A stretch of 64,000 bases of DNA from Aeromicrobium chenweiae (GCF_003065605.1 NZ_CP026952.1:1922001-1986000), one strand, 5' to 3'; shown: positions 41,553 to 50,191, counted from the stretch's first letter. Numbers and translations are program-made. The notes: generated from the letters alone by a model not told the origin.

Positions 41553-42044
41553 ATGTCGGAGCGCGAGATCTTGACCTGGGAGATGTTCGGCACGGCGAGC
41601 CGTGAGCTCGCCCAAGCGGTGGCCGACAGCGGGTTCCGTCCGGACGTCGTCCTCGGCATCGCGCGCGGTGGCCTGATCCCGGCCGGGTCCCTCGCGTACG
41701 CCCTCGACTGCAAGAACCTGTTCACGATGAACGTCGAGTTCTACACCGGCGTCGGGACCACGCTGGACGCCCCGGTCATGCTGCCGCCGCTGCTCAACGT
41801 GACGGAGCTCGACGACCTCTCGGTACTGGTCGTCGACGACGTCGCCGACAGCGGCAGGACGCTGGAGCTCGTCGACCACTTCTGCCGCGGCCACGTGTCG
41901 GAGGTCCGCACCGCGGTCATCTACCAGAAGCCACAGTCGGTCATCACGGCGGACTACGCCTGGAAGCGGACCGACCACTGGATCAACTTCCCGTGGTCGA
42001 GCGAGCCACCCGTCGTCAAGCGATCGGGTGTGCTCGACAGCTGA
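41553..42044 (+). CDS. Phosphoribosyltransferase domain protein
   Basis: 163 residues. PRPP-binding motif VLVVDDVADSGRTLE (about 90-104) and an N-terminal LGIARGGLIPAG loop, as in xanthine/guanine-type phosphoribosyltransferases. It should transfer ribose-5-phosphate to a purine-like base; the base is not predictable. Divergent from the MBL gene and convergent with the DUF2630 gene. Confidence 0.86.
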   Translation: MSEREILTWEMFGTASRELAQAVADSGFRPDVVLGIARGGLIPAGSLAYALDCKNLFTMNVEFYTGVGTTLDAPVMLPPLLNVTELDDLSVLVVDDVADSGRTLELVDHFCRGHVSEVRTAVIYQKPQSVITADYAWKRTDHWINFPWSSEPPVVKRSGVLDS

Positions 42045-42062
42045 GCGTCGTGCCGGCGCAGG

Positions 42063-42311
42063 TCAGTTGAGGTACTTCTCGACCACGTCGCCCGAGCGCT
42101 CCGCGGCGTCGTCCTCGGAGCCGCCGGTCTCCCGCAGGGCCTTGCGCTGACGCAGCAGGTCCCAGGCCTGGTCGAGCTCGACCTCGAGGGTCCTGAGGCG
42201 GGCGCGTTCCTCGTCCCGGCTGATCTCGTGGTTGGTCAGCTGCTCGCGGAGGGCCTTCTCCTCGGCGACGAGGCTGTTGATGTGCTCGTGGATTCCCTGA
42301 TCGGTCGTCAT
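42063..42311 (-). CDS. DUF2630 family protein
   Basis: 82 residues, highly charged and helical. The QGIHEHINSLVAEEKALRE start and the LRTLEVELDQAWDLLRQRKALRE core are typical of this small actinobacterial family of unknown role. The fold is probably a helical hairpin or coiled coil. The start is set by TACACT six bases upstream of ATG 42311. Confidence 0.85.
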   Translation of the reverse strand: MTTDQGIHEHINSLVAEEKALREQLTNHEISRDEERARLRTLEVELDQAWDLLRQRKALRETGGSEDDAAERSGDVVEKYLN

Positions 42312-42317
42312 CTGCGG

Positions 42318-42323
42318 AGTGTA
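42318..42323 (-). promoter_or_regulatory. -10 element of the DUF2630 gene
   Basis: TACACT on the minus strand, six bases before ATG 42311. Confidence 0.45.
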
Positions 42324-42418
42324 CGTCCGCGCAGGGCGTCCGCGGGAGACCCTCGGCGCGCTCGATCCAACCTGTCGCGCGACCTGCTGCCACGGAGACG
42401 GGCCGAACGCGAGTGCGG

Positions 42419-43159
42419 TCAGCGGACGGTGCTGAGCCACTCGTCGTACGTCTGCCGGCCGCGCGGGCCGTCGCAACGGGGGAGCAGCGCCCCGGACGCC
42501 ATCGCACCGGTGCCTCGTGCCGGCAGGCGCAGGGACAGCACCCGGCGGTGCTGTCCGCGCGCTGCCAGGAGGCGCCGGGCCATGTCGCCGAGGTCCTCCT
42601 CCTTCGGGCCGGCCAGCTCGAGGACCCGCTTGGCGGGCTCCGCGAGCGCGTGGGCGGCCAACGTCTCGGCGACCTCGCGCGCTGCCATGGGCTGGGTGCG
42701 CATCCGGGGCACGACGGCGACCGGCCCGGGCACCTGGTCGAGCACCTGACCGGCGAACTCGTGGAACTGGGTCGCACGGACGATCGTCCACGGCACGGCG
42801 CCGCCGGCAACCAGCTTCTCCTGCACCCGTTTGCCCTCGTAGTAGCCGCTGTCGACCCGGTCCACACCGACGATCGACAGCACGACATGGTGGGGGACCC
42901 CGGCCCGCCCCTCGGCCTCGAGCAGGTGTGTGGTGGCCGCACCGAAGAAGCGCCGTGACGTCCTGCGGCTCAGGGTCGTCACGTTGCTGACGTCCACGAC
43001 CGCTTCCACACCCGCGAGGGCGGTGTCCAGGCCGGCTCCGCTGACCAGGTCCACGCCCGCCCCGCGAGCCAGCACCACCGGCTCGTGCCCGCCGGAGCGA
43101 AGGTGCTCGACCACGAGCGTCCCGACCAGCCCGGTCCCGCCGGCGACGGCGATCCTCAT
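42419..43159 (-). CDS. NmrA-like NAD(P)-binding protein (atypical SDR)
   Basis: 246 residues. Rossmann motif AGGTGLVGTLV at residues 5-15, then DVSNVTT and the VVLSIVGVDRVDSGYYEGKRVQEKLV segment where the Tyr and Lys of extended SDRs are kept (YYEGK). It belongs to the atypical SDR/NmrA-like group, whose members are either redox sensors or reductases. The ribosome site GGAAGGA precedes ATG 43159. Confidence 0.85.
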   Translation of the reverse strand: MRIAVAGGTGLVGTLVVEHLRSGGHEPVVLARGAGVDLVSGAGLDTALAGVEAVVDVSNVTTLSRRTSRRFFGAATTHLLEAEGRAGVPHHVVLSIVGVDRVDSGYYEGKRVQEKLVAGGAVPWTIVRATQFHEFAGQVLDQVPGPVAVVPRMRTQPMAAREVAETLAAHALAEPAKRVLELAGPKEEDLGDMARRLLAARGQHRRVLSLRLPARGTGAMASGALLPRCDGPRGRQTYDEWLSTVR

Positions 43160-43232
43160 GCGGTGTCCTTCCTGGCGGGGGGAGGGGAGTGGCCCTCAGT
43201 CTTGCAGTCGGGGGACCTTGGGTCACGGGCCC

Positions 43233-43238
43233 TAGCAT
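43233..43238 (+). promoter_or_regulatory. -10 element of the rhomboid gene
   Basis: TAGCAT, six bases, then ATG 43245. Confidence 0.5.
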
Positions 43239-43244
43239 TCGGGG

Positions 43245-43838
43245 ATGACCGAGAACCGTGGTGGACGTCCGTCACTGAACATCGTGACCACGGCCGGGCT
43301 GCTCGTCGGCGCGTACGTCGTGCTGCTGTACGCCGTGGAGATCGTCGACGTCGCGACGTCGGAGCACCTGGAGCGCAACGGCGTCCACCCGCGCAGCCTC
43401 GACGGCCTGGACGGGATCCTGTTCGCGCCGCTCCTGCACGACAACTGGGCACACCTGATCGGCAACACCGTCCCGCTGCTCGCGCTGGGGTTCCTCCTCG
43501 GCCTGTCGGGCGTCAGGACCTGGCTGCAGGTCACGGCGACCGTGTGGCTCGTCGGCGGGGCCGGTGTGTGGCTCATCGGCAGCTCCGGGACCAACCACAT
43601 CGGCGCCTCCGGCATCGTGTTCGGCTGGCTCACCTACCTGATCGTCCGTGGCGTCTTCAACCGCAGCCTGGGTCAAATCCTCGTGGGGCTCGGTGTCCTG
43701 GTCATCTACGGGAGCGTCCTGTGGGGCGTGCTGCCGGGACGACCGGGAGTGTCCTGGGAAGGCCACCTCTTCGGTGCGGTCGGCGGGGCGTTGGCCGCGT
43801 GGCTCCTCGCCAGCCGCACCCCACGACGACCGGCCTGA
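43245..43838 (+). CDS. Rhomboid-family intramembrane serine protease
   Basis: 197 residues, six membrane helices. NWAHLIGNTVPLLALG forms the HxxxN loop, the serine nucleophile lies in GASGIVFG (about residue 125), and the catalytic histidine is in WEGHLFGAVGGALAA (about 177). The small six-helix form cuts single-span membrane proteins. Followed after 92 bases by the HesB-like gene. Confidence 0.9.
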   Translation: MTENRGGRPSLNIVTTAGLLVGAYVVLLYAVEIVDVATSEHLERNGVHPRSLDGLDGILFAPLLHDNWAHLIGNTVPLLALGFLLGLSGVRTWLQVTATVWLVGGAGVWLIGSSGTNHIGASGIVFGWLTYLIVRGVFNRSLGQILVGLGVLVIYGSVLWGVLPGRPGVSWEGHLFGAVGGALAAWLLASRTPRRPA

Positions 43839-43929
43839 CGCGGCTCCTGCCGTCCGTCCGACTTGCCTCGTGCCGGAACGTCCGCAAGTGTGGATGTTTG
43901 GCCATGACACTGACGAACGGGAGAACGAC

Positions 43930-44217
43930 ATGTTGACCCTGACCGACAATGCAGCCGATGTGGTGAAGCAGATCACCGACCAGGTCCCGGACTCCGCCGA
44001 GTCCGGCCTTCGCATCAGCCAGGCCGGGCCCGAGCAGGATGCCGGCCTCGCCCTCACGCCCGTGGACGCACCGCAACCGGGCGACCAGGTCGTCGACGAC
44101 GGGGGAGCCCGCGTGTTCCTCGATGCGCTCGCCGCCGAGCTGCTGGGGGACAAGGTGCTCGACGCGAAGGTCGAGCAGGACGGATCCGTGCAGTTCGGGC
44201 TCGGCCAACAGGTCTGA
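43930..44217 (+). CDS. HesB/IscA-like protein without cysteines
   Basis: 95 residues. MLTLTDNAADVVKQI followed by SGLRISQ, then DQVVDDGGARVFLDALAAELLGDKVLDA matches the A-type iron-sulphur carrier fold. The three cysteines that hold the cluster in IscA/ErpA are absent: no Cys occurs in the protein. It is therefore unlikely to carry a cluster by the usual means. ATG 43930 begins the conserved segment; longer in-frame starts lack family similarity. Confidence 0.8.
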   Translation: MLTLTDNAADVVKQITDQVPDSAESGLRISQAGPEQDAGLALTPVDAPQPGDQVVDDGGARVFLDALAAELLGDKVLDAKVEQDGSVQFGLGQQV

Positions 44218-44229
44218 CCCGGCACGCAC

Positions 44230-44267
44230 ACGCGCCTCCCGTGACCACAAGGTCACGGGAGGCGCGT
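44230..44267. terminator. Bidirectional hairpin terminator
   Basis: A perfect 17-bp stem (44230-44246 with 44251-44267) around an ACAA loop, placed between the HesB-like gene and the convergent adhesin gene. Confidence 0.85.
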
Positions 44268-44292
44268 CTGTGCGGGCAGTCGGACCGGCGGG

Positions 44293-47172
44293 TCACGCCA
44301 CGCGGCGAGCGCTGATCAGCCCCTTCCGCGCGGCCCAGCGACGTGCGATCAGCACCGTCGCACCGGCCAGGACGAGTGCGAAGCCGAGCCCCAGCGGGCC
44401 GGAGGGCGCGCCCGTGCTGGGCAGGAAGCCGGAGCCGGAGCCGGAGCCGGCCGAACCGCCACCGGACTCCCCGCCGCCGCCACCGCCGCCGCCACCACCG
44501 CCGTTCTCCTCACGGTAGTTGTTGGTGACCGTCACCGCGCTGGTCTCACCGTCGGCGATCGTGACCGATCCGGGCTCGATGGTGGTCGGCTCGACGAGGA
44601 CGATCGTGTCGGTCTCACCGCTGACGGTCTCGGTCACCACGCACTCCGTACCGACCGGGATGCCGGTCACCGTCGTCACCGGGTACTCGCCGGCCGCGGA
44701 TCCCGCGGGGATGGTGAACTCCTGGTCGAACGCGTTGCCGTCGTCGTCGCAGTCCAGCGCGAGCACGATCTCGTCCTGCTCACCCGCAGCGGGTCCGCCG
44801 ATGAGCTTGGTGACCTGCAGGCCGCCGACCGCCCGTGCGTACTCGTTGGTCACGGCGACCGGGGCGAGAGTGTCGTCGACGACGGTCACGGTCTCGGGAT
44901 CGATCGACGAGGCCGTGAGATTGACCTGGCCGTTGTCACCGTCCTCCGGCTCGGTGATCGTGCAGGTCGACCCGGCGGGCACGCCGGTCACCTGCACCGG
45001 ATCCTGCGCCCCAGCCCCGGTCCCAGCCGGGATCGTGATCGTGCGCTCCACCGGATCCACGTCCACACCTTCGGGCGGGGTGCACACGACGTTGATCTCG
45101 ATGTCGCCCTGCAGTCCAGCACCCTCACCACTGATGGTCTTGGTCACCTCAAGGCCACCGACCGCCAGCTCGTACTCGTTGGTCACAGCGACGGGGGCGA
45201 GCGTGTTGTCGACGACGGTCACGGTCTCGGGATCGATGGACGAGGCCGTCAGATTGACCTGGTCGTTGTCACCGTCCTCCGGCTCGGTGATCGTGCAGGT
45301 CGACCCGGCGGGCACGCCGGTCACCTGCACCGGATCCTGCGCCCCGGCCCCGGTCCCAGCCGGGATCGTGATCGTGCGCTCCACCGGGTCCACGTCCACA
45401 CCTTCGGGCGGGGTGCACACGACGTTGATCTCGATGTCGCCCTGCAGTCCGGCACCCTCACCACTGATGGTCTTGGTCACCTCAAGGCCACCGACCGCCA
45501 GCTCGTACTCGTTGGTCACGGCGACCGGGGCGAGCGTGTCGTCGACGACGGTCACGGTCTCGGGATCGATGGACGAGGCCGTCAGATTGACCTGGCCGTT
45601 GTCACCGTCCTCCGGCTCGGTGATCGTGCAGGTCGACCCGGCGGGCACGCCGGTCACCTGCACCGGATCCTGCGCCCCAGCCCCGGTCCCAGCCGGGATC
45701 GTGATCGTGCGCTCCACCGGATCCACGTCCACACCTTCGGGCGGGGTGCACACGACGTTGATCTCGATGTCGCCCTGCAGTCCGGCACCCTCACCACTGA
45801 TGGTCTTGGTCACCTCCAGGCCACCGACAGCCAGCTCGTACTCGTTGGTCACGGCGACCGGCGTGTTCACGTTGGTGACGACGGTCACGGTCTCGGGATC
45901 GATGGACGATGCCGTCAGATTGACCTGGTCGTTGTCACCGTCCTCCGGCTCGGTGATCGTGCAGGTGGACCCGGCACGTAGCCCGGTCACCTGCACGGGA
46001 TCCTGCGCCCCGGCCCCGGTCCCAGCCGGGATCGTGATCGTGCGCTCGACGGGGTCCTCTTCCACACCTGCGGGCGGGGTGCACACGACGTTGATCTCGA
46101 TGTCGCCCTGCAGTCCAGCGCCCTCACCACTGATGGTCTTGGTCACCTGCAGGCCACCGGCCGCGAACCGGTTGATGCGGACGCTTGCCACGGCCTCGAG
46201 GGTCGCTTGCCGCGCCAGGATCAGCTTCTGGGCGGTGTTCCGCCCGGGCGTGGCGCCGTCGTAGAGGTACACGGTCGACTCGCTGATGGTCTCCAGGCGT
46301 TGCAAGGAGAACCCCTGACCCGCCGTCGTGCTGGTCGACCGCGCCCACAGCTGCGTCCCGGGTGCAACCGTCGCGCCCTCTGCCAGGGGCTGCGTCCCGG
46401 CCTCGTCGGTGAAGACCTCGACACCTTCGAGCCGCAGGACCGACGGACCGTTGGCCGTCACCGTGAAGGGACCGACGATCTCACCGGTCGACGGCGCGCT
46501 CGCGGACTCGGGGGAGACGCTCAGCGTCGGCTGCTCCGGTTCGGTCGCCGGTCCGTTGGCGATGGCGTCCGCGACGATGGCCGACGTGAGGCCGTACAGC
46601 TGCGGCTCGTCGTCCGGATCCAGCACCAGGTTGTCGCTGAAGTACCAGATCGCCGCCTGCACCGCGGCAGCCCGGACGTTGTTGGCAACGCCGGCCGGGG
46701 CGTTCGGCACGGTGGGGTAGTAGTTCTCGAGGATGTAGGCCACGTACCCGAGATTGCGGACGTTCGCCTCGGTCCACTCACCGCGCTCGTAGGTCACGCC
46801 CGTCTGTGTGCTCGTGAAGAGGTCGATGCAGTAGGTGAAGACCTCGTTGCCCTCGGAGTCGGACGCCGGGAGCAGCCCGGCATAGGCGACGTCGTGCGTC
46901 TCCCATCCTGCCGGAATGGTCTCGGGGTACCCCGAGAACGGGTCAAAGGTGGCGGGGGCGTTGAAGGCGTCCACGTTGCTCACGCCCAGCGCGCCGGTGA
47001 TGGGCCCGAGCTGCAGCTCGGTGAAGGGGGAGTTCGACGGGACTGGTTCGTCGCCTCCCACGATGGGCTCGGCGTGCGCCGGGCGCCCCACCAGGACCAG
47101 GCCGGCGAGCATGAGCAGGACCACGAAAACGCGGAGCGGGTGCACCGTCCGGTTCCTCAGGATGGATTCCAC
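44293..47172 (-). CDS. Sortase-anchored thioester adhesin with tandem repeats
   Basis: 959 residues. Signal peptide to AHA34. A thioester (TED/TQXA-type) domain follows: Cys115 in FTYCIDL and Gln172 in AAVQAAIW are the pair that forms a Cys-Gln thioester, letting the protein bond covalently to host or surface amines. Residues 215-335 are an uncharacterised beta domain. Residues 339-782 hold four near-identical 111-residue Ig-like (DUF5979/SpaA-like) repeats, and 783-884 a diverged fifth. A Gly-rich wall-spanning stretch leads to LPSTG (917-921), a membrane helix and a basic tail. GTG 47172 is preferred for its GGAAGG site and signal peptide. No sortase gene is in the window. Confidence 0.9.
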   Translation of the reverse strand: MESILRNRTVHPLRVFVVLLMLAGLVLVGRPAHAEPIVGGDEPVPSNSPFTELQLGPITGALGVSNVDAFNAPATFDPFSGYPETIPAGWETHDVAYAGLLPASDSEGNEVFTYCIDLFTSTQTGVTYERGEWTEANVRNLGYVAYILENYYPTVPNAPAGVANNVRAAAVQAAIWYFSDNLVLDPDDEPQLYGLTSAIVADAIANGPATEPEQPTLSVSPESASAPSTGEIVGPFTVTANGPSVLRLEGVEVFTDEAGTQPLAEGATVAPGTQLWARSTSTTAGQGFSLQRLETISESTVYLYDGATPGRNTAQKLILARQATLEAVASVRINRFAAGGLQVTKTISGEGAGLQGDIEINVVCTPPAGVEEDPVERTITIPAGTGAGAQDPVQVTGLRAGSTCTITEPEDGDNDQVNLTASSIDPETVTVVTNVNTPVAVTNEYELAVGGLEVTKTISGEGAGLQGDIEINVVCTPPEGVDVDPVERTITIPAGTGAGAQDPVQVTGVPAGSTCTITEPEDGDNGQVNLTASSIDPETVTVVDDTLAPVAVTNEYELAVGGLEVTKTISGEGAGLQGDIEINVVCTPPEGVDVDPVERTITIPAGTGAGAQDPVQVTGVPAGSTCTITEPEDGDNDQVNLTASSIDPETVTVVDNTLAPVAVTNEYELAVGGLEVTKTISGEGAGLQGDIEINVVCTPPEGVDVDPVERTITIPAGTGAGAQDPVQVTGVPAGSTCTITEPEDGDNGQVNLTASSIDPETVTVVDDTLAPVAVTNEYARAVGGLQVTKLIGGPAAGEQDEIVLALDCDDDGNAFDQEFTIPAGSAAGEYPVTTVTGIPVGTECVVTETVSGETDTIVLVEPTTIEPGSVTIADGETSAVTVTNNYREENGGGGGGGGGGGESGGGSAGSGSGSGFLPSTGAPSGPLGLGFALVLAGATVLIARRWAARKGLISARRVA
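44827..46158 (-). repeat. Four 333-bp tandem coding repeats in the adhesin gene
   Basis: Units 45826-46158, 45493-45825, 45160-45492 and 44827-45159, each exactly 333 bp (111 codons). The landmark ACCACTGATGGTCTTGGTCA recurs at exact 333-base intervals. The three C-terminal units are nearly identical even at silent positions, so they have been homogenised recently. Confidence 0.95.
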
Positions 47173-47353
47173 AGCGATGTACCTTCCCCCGTAAAAACAA
47201 GCGTGCGAAGCTCCGTACGGCTCCGCCCTCCGAACCCTCACACCTGCGTCGACTCGGGAAACAGGGCCCAAGGGCCCTGTTTGATTCGTCTGGGATCTTG
47301 TGGTGCAGCGGGACCGCGTGCGCGCGGATTGACCTCCACCCGCGTTGAGGTTC

Positions 47354-47359
47354 TAGGGT
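47354..47359 (+). promoter_or_regulatory. -10 element of the Zn-ribbon MBL gene
   Basis: TAGGGT, six bases, then ATG 47366. Confidence 0.5.
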
Positions 47360-47365
47360 CACCGC

Positions 47366-48193
47366 ATGACGATCTGGACGTGCGCGGCGTGCGCGATCGA
47401 GCACGCCGACACAGAGGTACCACCCACGGTTTGCGTGGTCTGCAGTGATGACCGGCAGTTCGTCCCGGCATCCGGTCAACGATGGACGACGCAGGCCGAG
47501 CTTGCCGCCGCCGGCCATCACGGCGTGATCGGTGAGCTTGAGGAGGATCTGTTCGCCGTCGACGTGGTCCCTGAGCTCGGCATCGGGCAACGGGGGCTGT
47601 TCCTGCGCACCTCCGGGGGCAACCTGCTGTGGGAGCCGCCCGGCTTCATCGATGACGACATGATCTCGACGCTTCGTGACCTGGGCGGCGTCGACGTGAT
47701 CTCCGCAAGTCACCCGCATCTGACCGGCGCGTCGATCCAGTGGAGCCAGGCTTTCAGGGGAGCACCGGTGCTGGTGGCGTCGGCGGATCGAGAGTGGATC
47801 CGGCGGCCGGACCCAGCCATCGAGCTCTGGCACGGGGTCAGGCAGGTCCTGCCCGGTGTGACCTTCGTGCAGTGCGGAGGACATTTCGCCGGCAGCAGCG
47901 TCGCCCATTGGCGTGAGGGTGCCGGTGGGCGTGGTGCGTTGCTCACGGGCGACACGATCGCGGTCGGCGCCGACCGCGCCAGTGTCAGCGTGATGCGCAG
48001 CTTCGTGAACAAGATCCCGTTGCCAGAGCGCGCGGTGCGTCGCATCCAGACGGCCATCGGGCCGTTCCCGTTCGATCGTGTCTACGGCGCCTTCGGGATC
48101 ATCGACGCCGGCGCCGCGGCCGTGGTCGACGCCTCGTTGAACCGGTACGTCAGCTGGCTACGCGGCGACGTGCCGGACGAGCCGGAGAAATGA
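47366..48193 (+). CDS. MBL-fold protein with N-terminal zinc ribbon
   Basis: 275 residues. An N-terminal treble of cysteines, C6-x2-C9 and C23-x2-C26, would bind zinc or iron. A metallo-beta-lactamase-like fold follows; SASHPHLTG, GGHFAGSS and LLTGDTI supply possible metal ligands, although the canonical HxHxDH motif is reduced to HPH. It could be a hydrolase or a redox/binding variant. The start follows a leaderless -10. Confidence 0.72.
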   Translation: MTIWTCAACAIEHADTEVPPTVCVVCSDDRQFVPASGQRWTTQAELAAAGHHGVIGELEEDLFAVDVVPELGIGQRGLFLRTSGGNLLWEPPGFIDDDMISTLRDLGGVDVISASHPHLTGASIQWSQAFRGAPVLVASADREWIRRPDPAIELWHGVRQVLPGVTFVQCGGHFAGSSVAHWREGAGGRGALLTGDTIAVGADRASVSVMRSFVNKIPLPERAVRRIQTAIGPFPFDRVYGAFGIIDAGAAAVVDASLNRYVSWLRGDVPDEPEK

Positions 48194-48336
48194 TCGACGA
48201 CGTGCCCGTACAGGCGTCCTCACACCGGTCCCGAGCTGGCAGCGCGACGTCCCTGCGGCTGCGTGGAAGACTCGGTGGCGGAGGGCTGCTGGTTGGGCGG
48301 TCCGGTCGAGACCGCAGTCACCGAGGAGAAGCACTG

Positions 48337-48717
48337 ATGATGAGCACCGCGAGCCTCACCGCCGAGCTCGAGCACGTCCACGAGCACTGGACGCCGCGCG
48401 TCGTGGGACGGGTGAACGACCAGTACGTGAAGGTCGCGAAGCTGCTCGGTGAGCTGGTCTGGCACGACCACGCCGACGAGGACGAGCTCTTCCTGGTCGT
48501 CTACGGCGAGCTGCGGATCCAGCTGGAGGGCCAGGACGACGTCCGCTTGTCGCCCGGCGAGTTCTTCGTGGTGCCGAAGGGTGTCCGGCACAACCCGGTC
48601 GCCGAGCAGGAGGTCGGCATCGTGCTGATCGAGACCGTCACGACGGCCCACACCGGCGACGTGGTCGTCGACGGAACCGTCCCGATCGAGACCCAGTTAG
48701 GCTCCTCCGAGTCATAG
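48337..48717 (+). CDS. Cupin-domain protein
   Basis: 126 residues. Cupin motif 1 is WHDHADEDELFLVVYGEL (His-His-Glu metal ligands) and motif 2 is GEFFVVPKGVRHNP. Small single-domain cupins bind a metal and may act as isomerases, dioxygenases or sensors; no more can be said. ATG 48337 has GAGGAG eight bases upstream; a second ATG follows immediately. Confidence 0.85.
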   Translation: MMSTASLTAELEHVHEHWTPRVVGRVNDQYVKVAKLLGELVWHDHADEDELFLVVYGELRIQLEGQDDVRLSPGEFFVVPKGVRHNPVAEQEVGIVLIETVTTAHTGDVVVDGTVPIETQLGSSES

Positions 48718-48823
48718 CCTGCGATGCACCAGTGATCCGATAGCGGGGCGTGGACCAGACAGACCGCACAGCGGGTTGAGAGGGGGCATCTCACCTGTTC
48801 CTACTCGTCCTGGTCGTTGTCCG

Positions 48824-48837
48824 ATAATGCACATTAT
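48824..48837. promoter_or_regulatory. AT-rich perfect palindrome upstream of a GNAT gene
   Basis: ATAATG-CA-CATTAT, a perfect 14-base palindrome about 60 bases before ATG 48899. It stands out against the GC-rich surroundings and looks like an operator or a promoter core; the cognate regulator is unknown. Confidence 0.5.
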
Positions 48838-48898
48838 GTCAACTAGTGCGAGGAGGACCCCTTCTGGACCCCTTCCCCCGACCTGCAAGGATCGAGTG

Positions 48899-49444
48899 AT
48901 GAGCACCATCCGACCGCTGAGTCTTGACGACGTGCCCGACCTCGTCGCCCTGTACCGGACGAATCGCAGCTTCCTGGCTCCCTGGGAGCCGGATCGCGGC
49001 GAGGCCTTCTTCACGACCGACGGGCAGCTGTCAGTCGTCCGCAACGTGCTGGAACGCCGTGCACAGCAGCTGGCCTATCCACACGTCATCCTCGACGATG
49101 CGCAGCAGGTCGTCGGTCGCATCACGATCGAGAACATCGTCCGTTGGGCGTTCCAGTCCTGCACCGTCGGTTACTGGGTCAGCGAGCAGGCGAACGGCAA
49201 CGGTGTTGCCAGCACCGCGCTGCACGAGATCATGCAGCTGGCCTTCAATGACCTCGGACTGCACCGCATCGAGGCGGGCACCCTGTCACACAACGTCAGG
49301 TCCCAACGCGTCCTGGAGAAGAACGGGTTCGTCCGATTCGGTTTCGCCCCCGCGTATCTCAAGATCGCAGGCCGCTGGCAGGACCACGCGCTGTACCAAG
49401 CGCTGAACCCCCTGCAGGCAGAACAGGCCGCCACTGCCCCGTAG
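48899..49444 (+). CDS. GNAT acetyltransferase, RimJ/RimL-like
   Basis: 181 residues. The WEPDRGEAFFTTDGQ start, VGYWVSEQANGNGVASTALHEI acetyl-CoA motif and LGLHRIEAGTLSHNVRSQRVLEKNGF are typical of RimJ/RimL-type enzymes that acetylate N-termini or antibiotics. ATG 48899 has AAGGA seven bases upstream and begins the conserved fold. Confidence 0.87.
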   Translation: MSTIRPLSLDDVPDLVALYRTNRSFLAPWEPDRGEAFFTTDGQLSVVRNVLERRAQQLAYPHVILDDAQQVVGRITIENIVRWAFQSCTVGYWVSEQANGNGVASTALHEIMQLAFNDLGLHRIEAGTLSHNVRSQRVLEKNGFVRFGFAPAYLKIAGRWQDHALYQALNPLQAEQAATAP

Positions 49445-49521
49445 GCTGCGGCGGACCGGGCGTCCTTTCCCGTTCCTCGCCACGCGTCGACGCCTCTCCC
49501 CTGTCGCGCTCTCGACACGAC

Positions 49522-49536
49522 TAGACGACTGGTCTA
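49522..49536. promoter_or_regulatory. TetR operator O1
   Basis: TAGACGACTGGTCTA, inverted TAGAC/GTCTA arms. It lies where the -35 of the TetR gene should be (-10 at 49545). The same 15-mer recurs at 50192. Confidence 0.75.
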
Positions 49537-49544
49537 TTCCAGGT

Positions 49545-49550
49545 TATGGT
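49545..49550 (+). promoter_or_regulatory. -10 element of the TetR gene
   Basis: TATGGT, six bases, then ATG 49557. Confidence 0.5.
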
Positions 49551-49556
49551 CGGGTC

Positions 49557-50144
49557 ATGCGAAGCTCCGACGTCGATACTCGCCAGCTGATCCTGGACAC
49601 CGCCCAGGAGCACATGGCCCGCAAGGGCTACGCCGCTGTCGGGCTGAACGAGATCCTCACGGGGGCAGGTGTTCCCAAGGGGTCGTTCTACCACTACTTC
49701 CCCTCGAAGGACGCGTTCGGCGAGGCCCTGCTGAAGAGCTATTTCGACGACTACCTCGGCTCCATGGACGAGCTCATCGCAGACACCACGAAGGACGGCG
49801 CGGCTCGCGTCATGGAGTACTGGCAGCGGTTCCACACCCTCCAGAGCTTCGACCAGTACCAGGGCAAGTGCCTGGTCGTGAAGCTCGGGGCCGAGGTGTC
49901 AGACCTCTCCGAGGCGATGCGCGTCCAGCTCGACATCGGCACCGCCGGACTCGTCGGGCGCATCGAGAAGCTCATCGCCGGCGGTGTCGCTGACGGCACC
50001 CTCTCGAGGGACATCGACGCCGCGTTCATGGCCGCCACCCTCTACGACCTGTGGGTCGGGGCGAGCGTGATGGCCAAGATCCAACGCCGGCCCGAGGCGC
50101 TCGACCGCGCCCTGACCACCACCCGCACACTGCTCCACCTGTAA
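49557..50144 (+). CDS. TetR-family regulator of the downstream amidase
   Basis: 195 residues. Helix-turn-helix at about 8-55 (ILDTAQEHMARKGYAAVGLNEIL and PKGSFYHYFPSKDAF). The C-terminal domain contains YQGKCLVVKLGAEVSD; a conserved Cys in this position is known as the electrophile sensor in NemR/AcuR-like TetR proteins, so it may sense a reactive ligand (inference). Identical operators precede this gene and the amidase, so it should repress both. Confidence 0.87.
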   Translation: MRSSDVDTRQLILDTAQEHMARKGYAAVGLNEILTGAGVPKGSFYHYFPSKDAFGEALLKSYFDDYLGSMDELIADTTKDGAARVMEYWQRFHTLQSFDQYQGKCLVVKLGAEVSDLSEAMRVQLDIGTAGLVGRIEKLIAGGVADGTLSRDIDAAFMAATLYDLWVGASVMAKIQRRPEALDRALTTTRTLLHL

Positions 50145-50191
50145 CGCCCCCACTCCCCCAAGGACCGCACTGGTCTTCGCGGGTCACTTGA

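Noticed and set aside
44519..46264. A 581-codon plus-strand frame with repeats
   Set aside because: It is the antisense of the adhesin repeats; the signal peptide, thioester pair and LPSTG are all on the minus strand.
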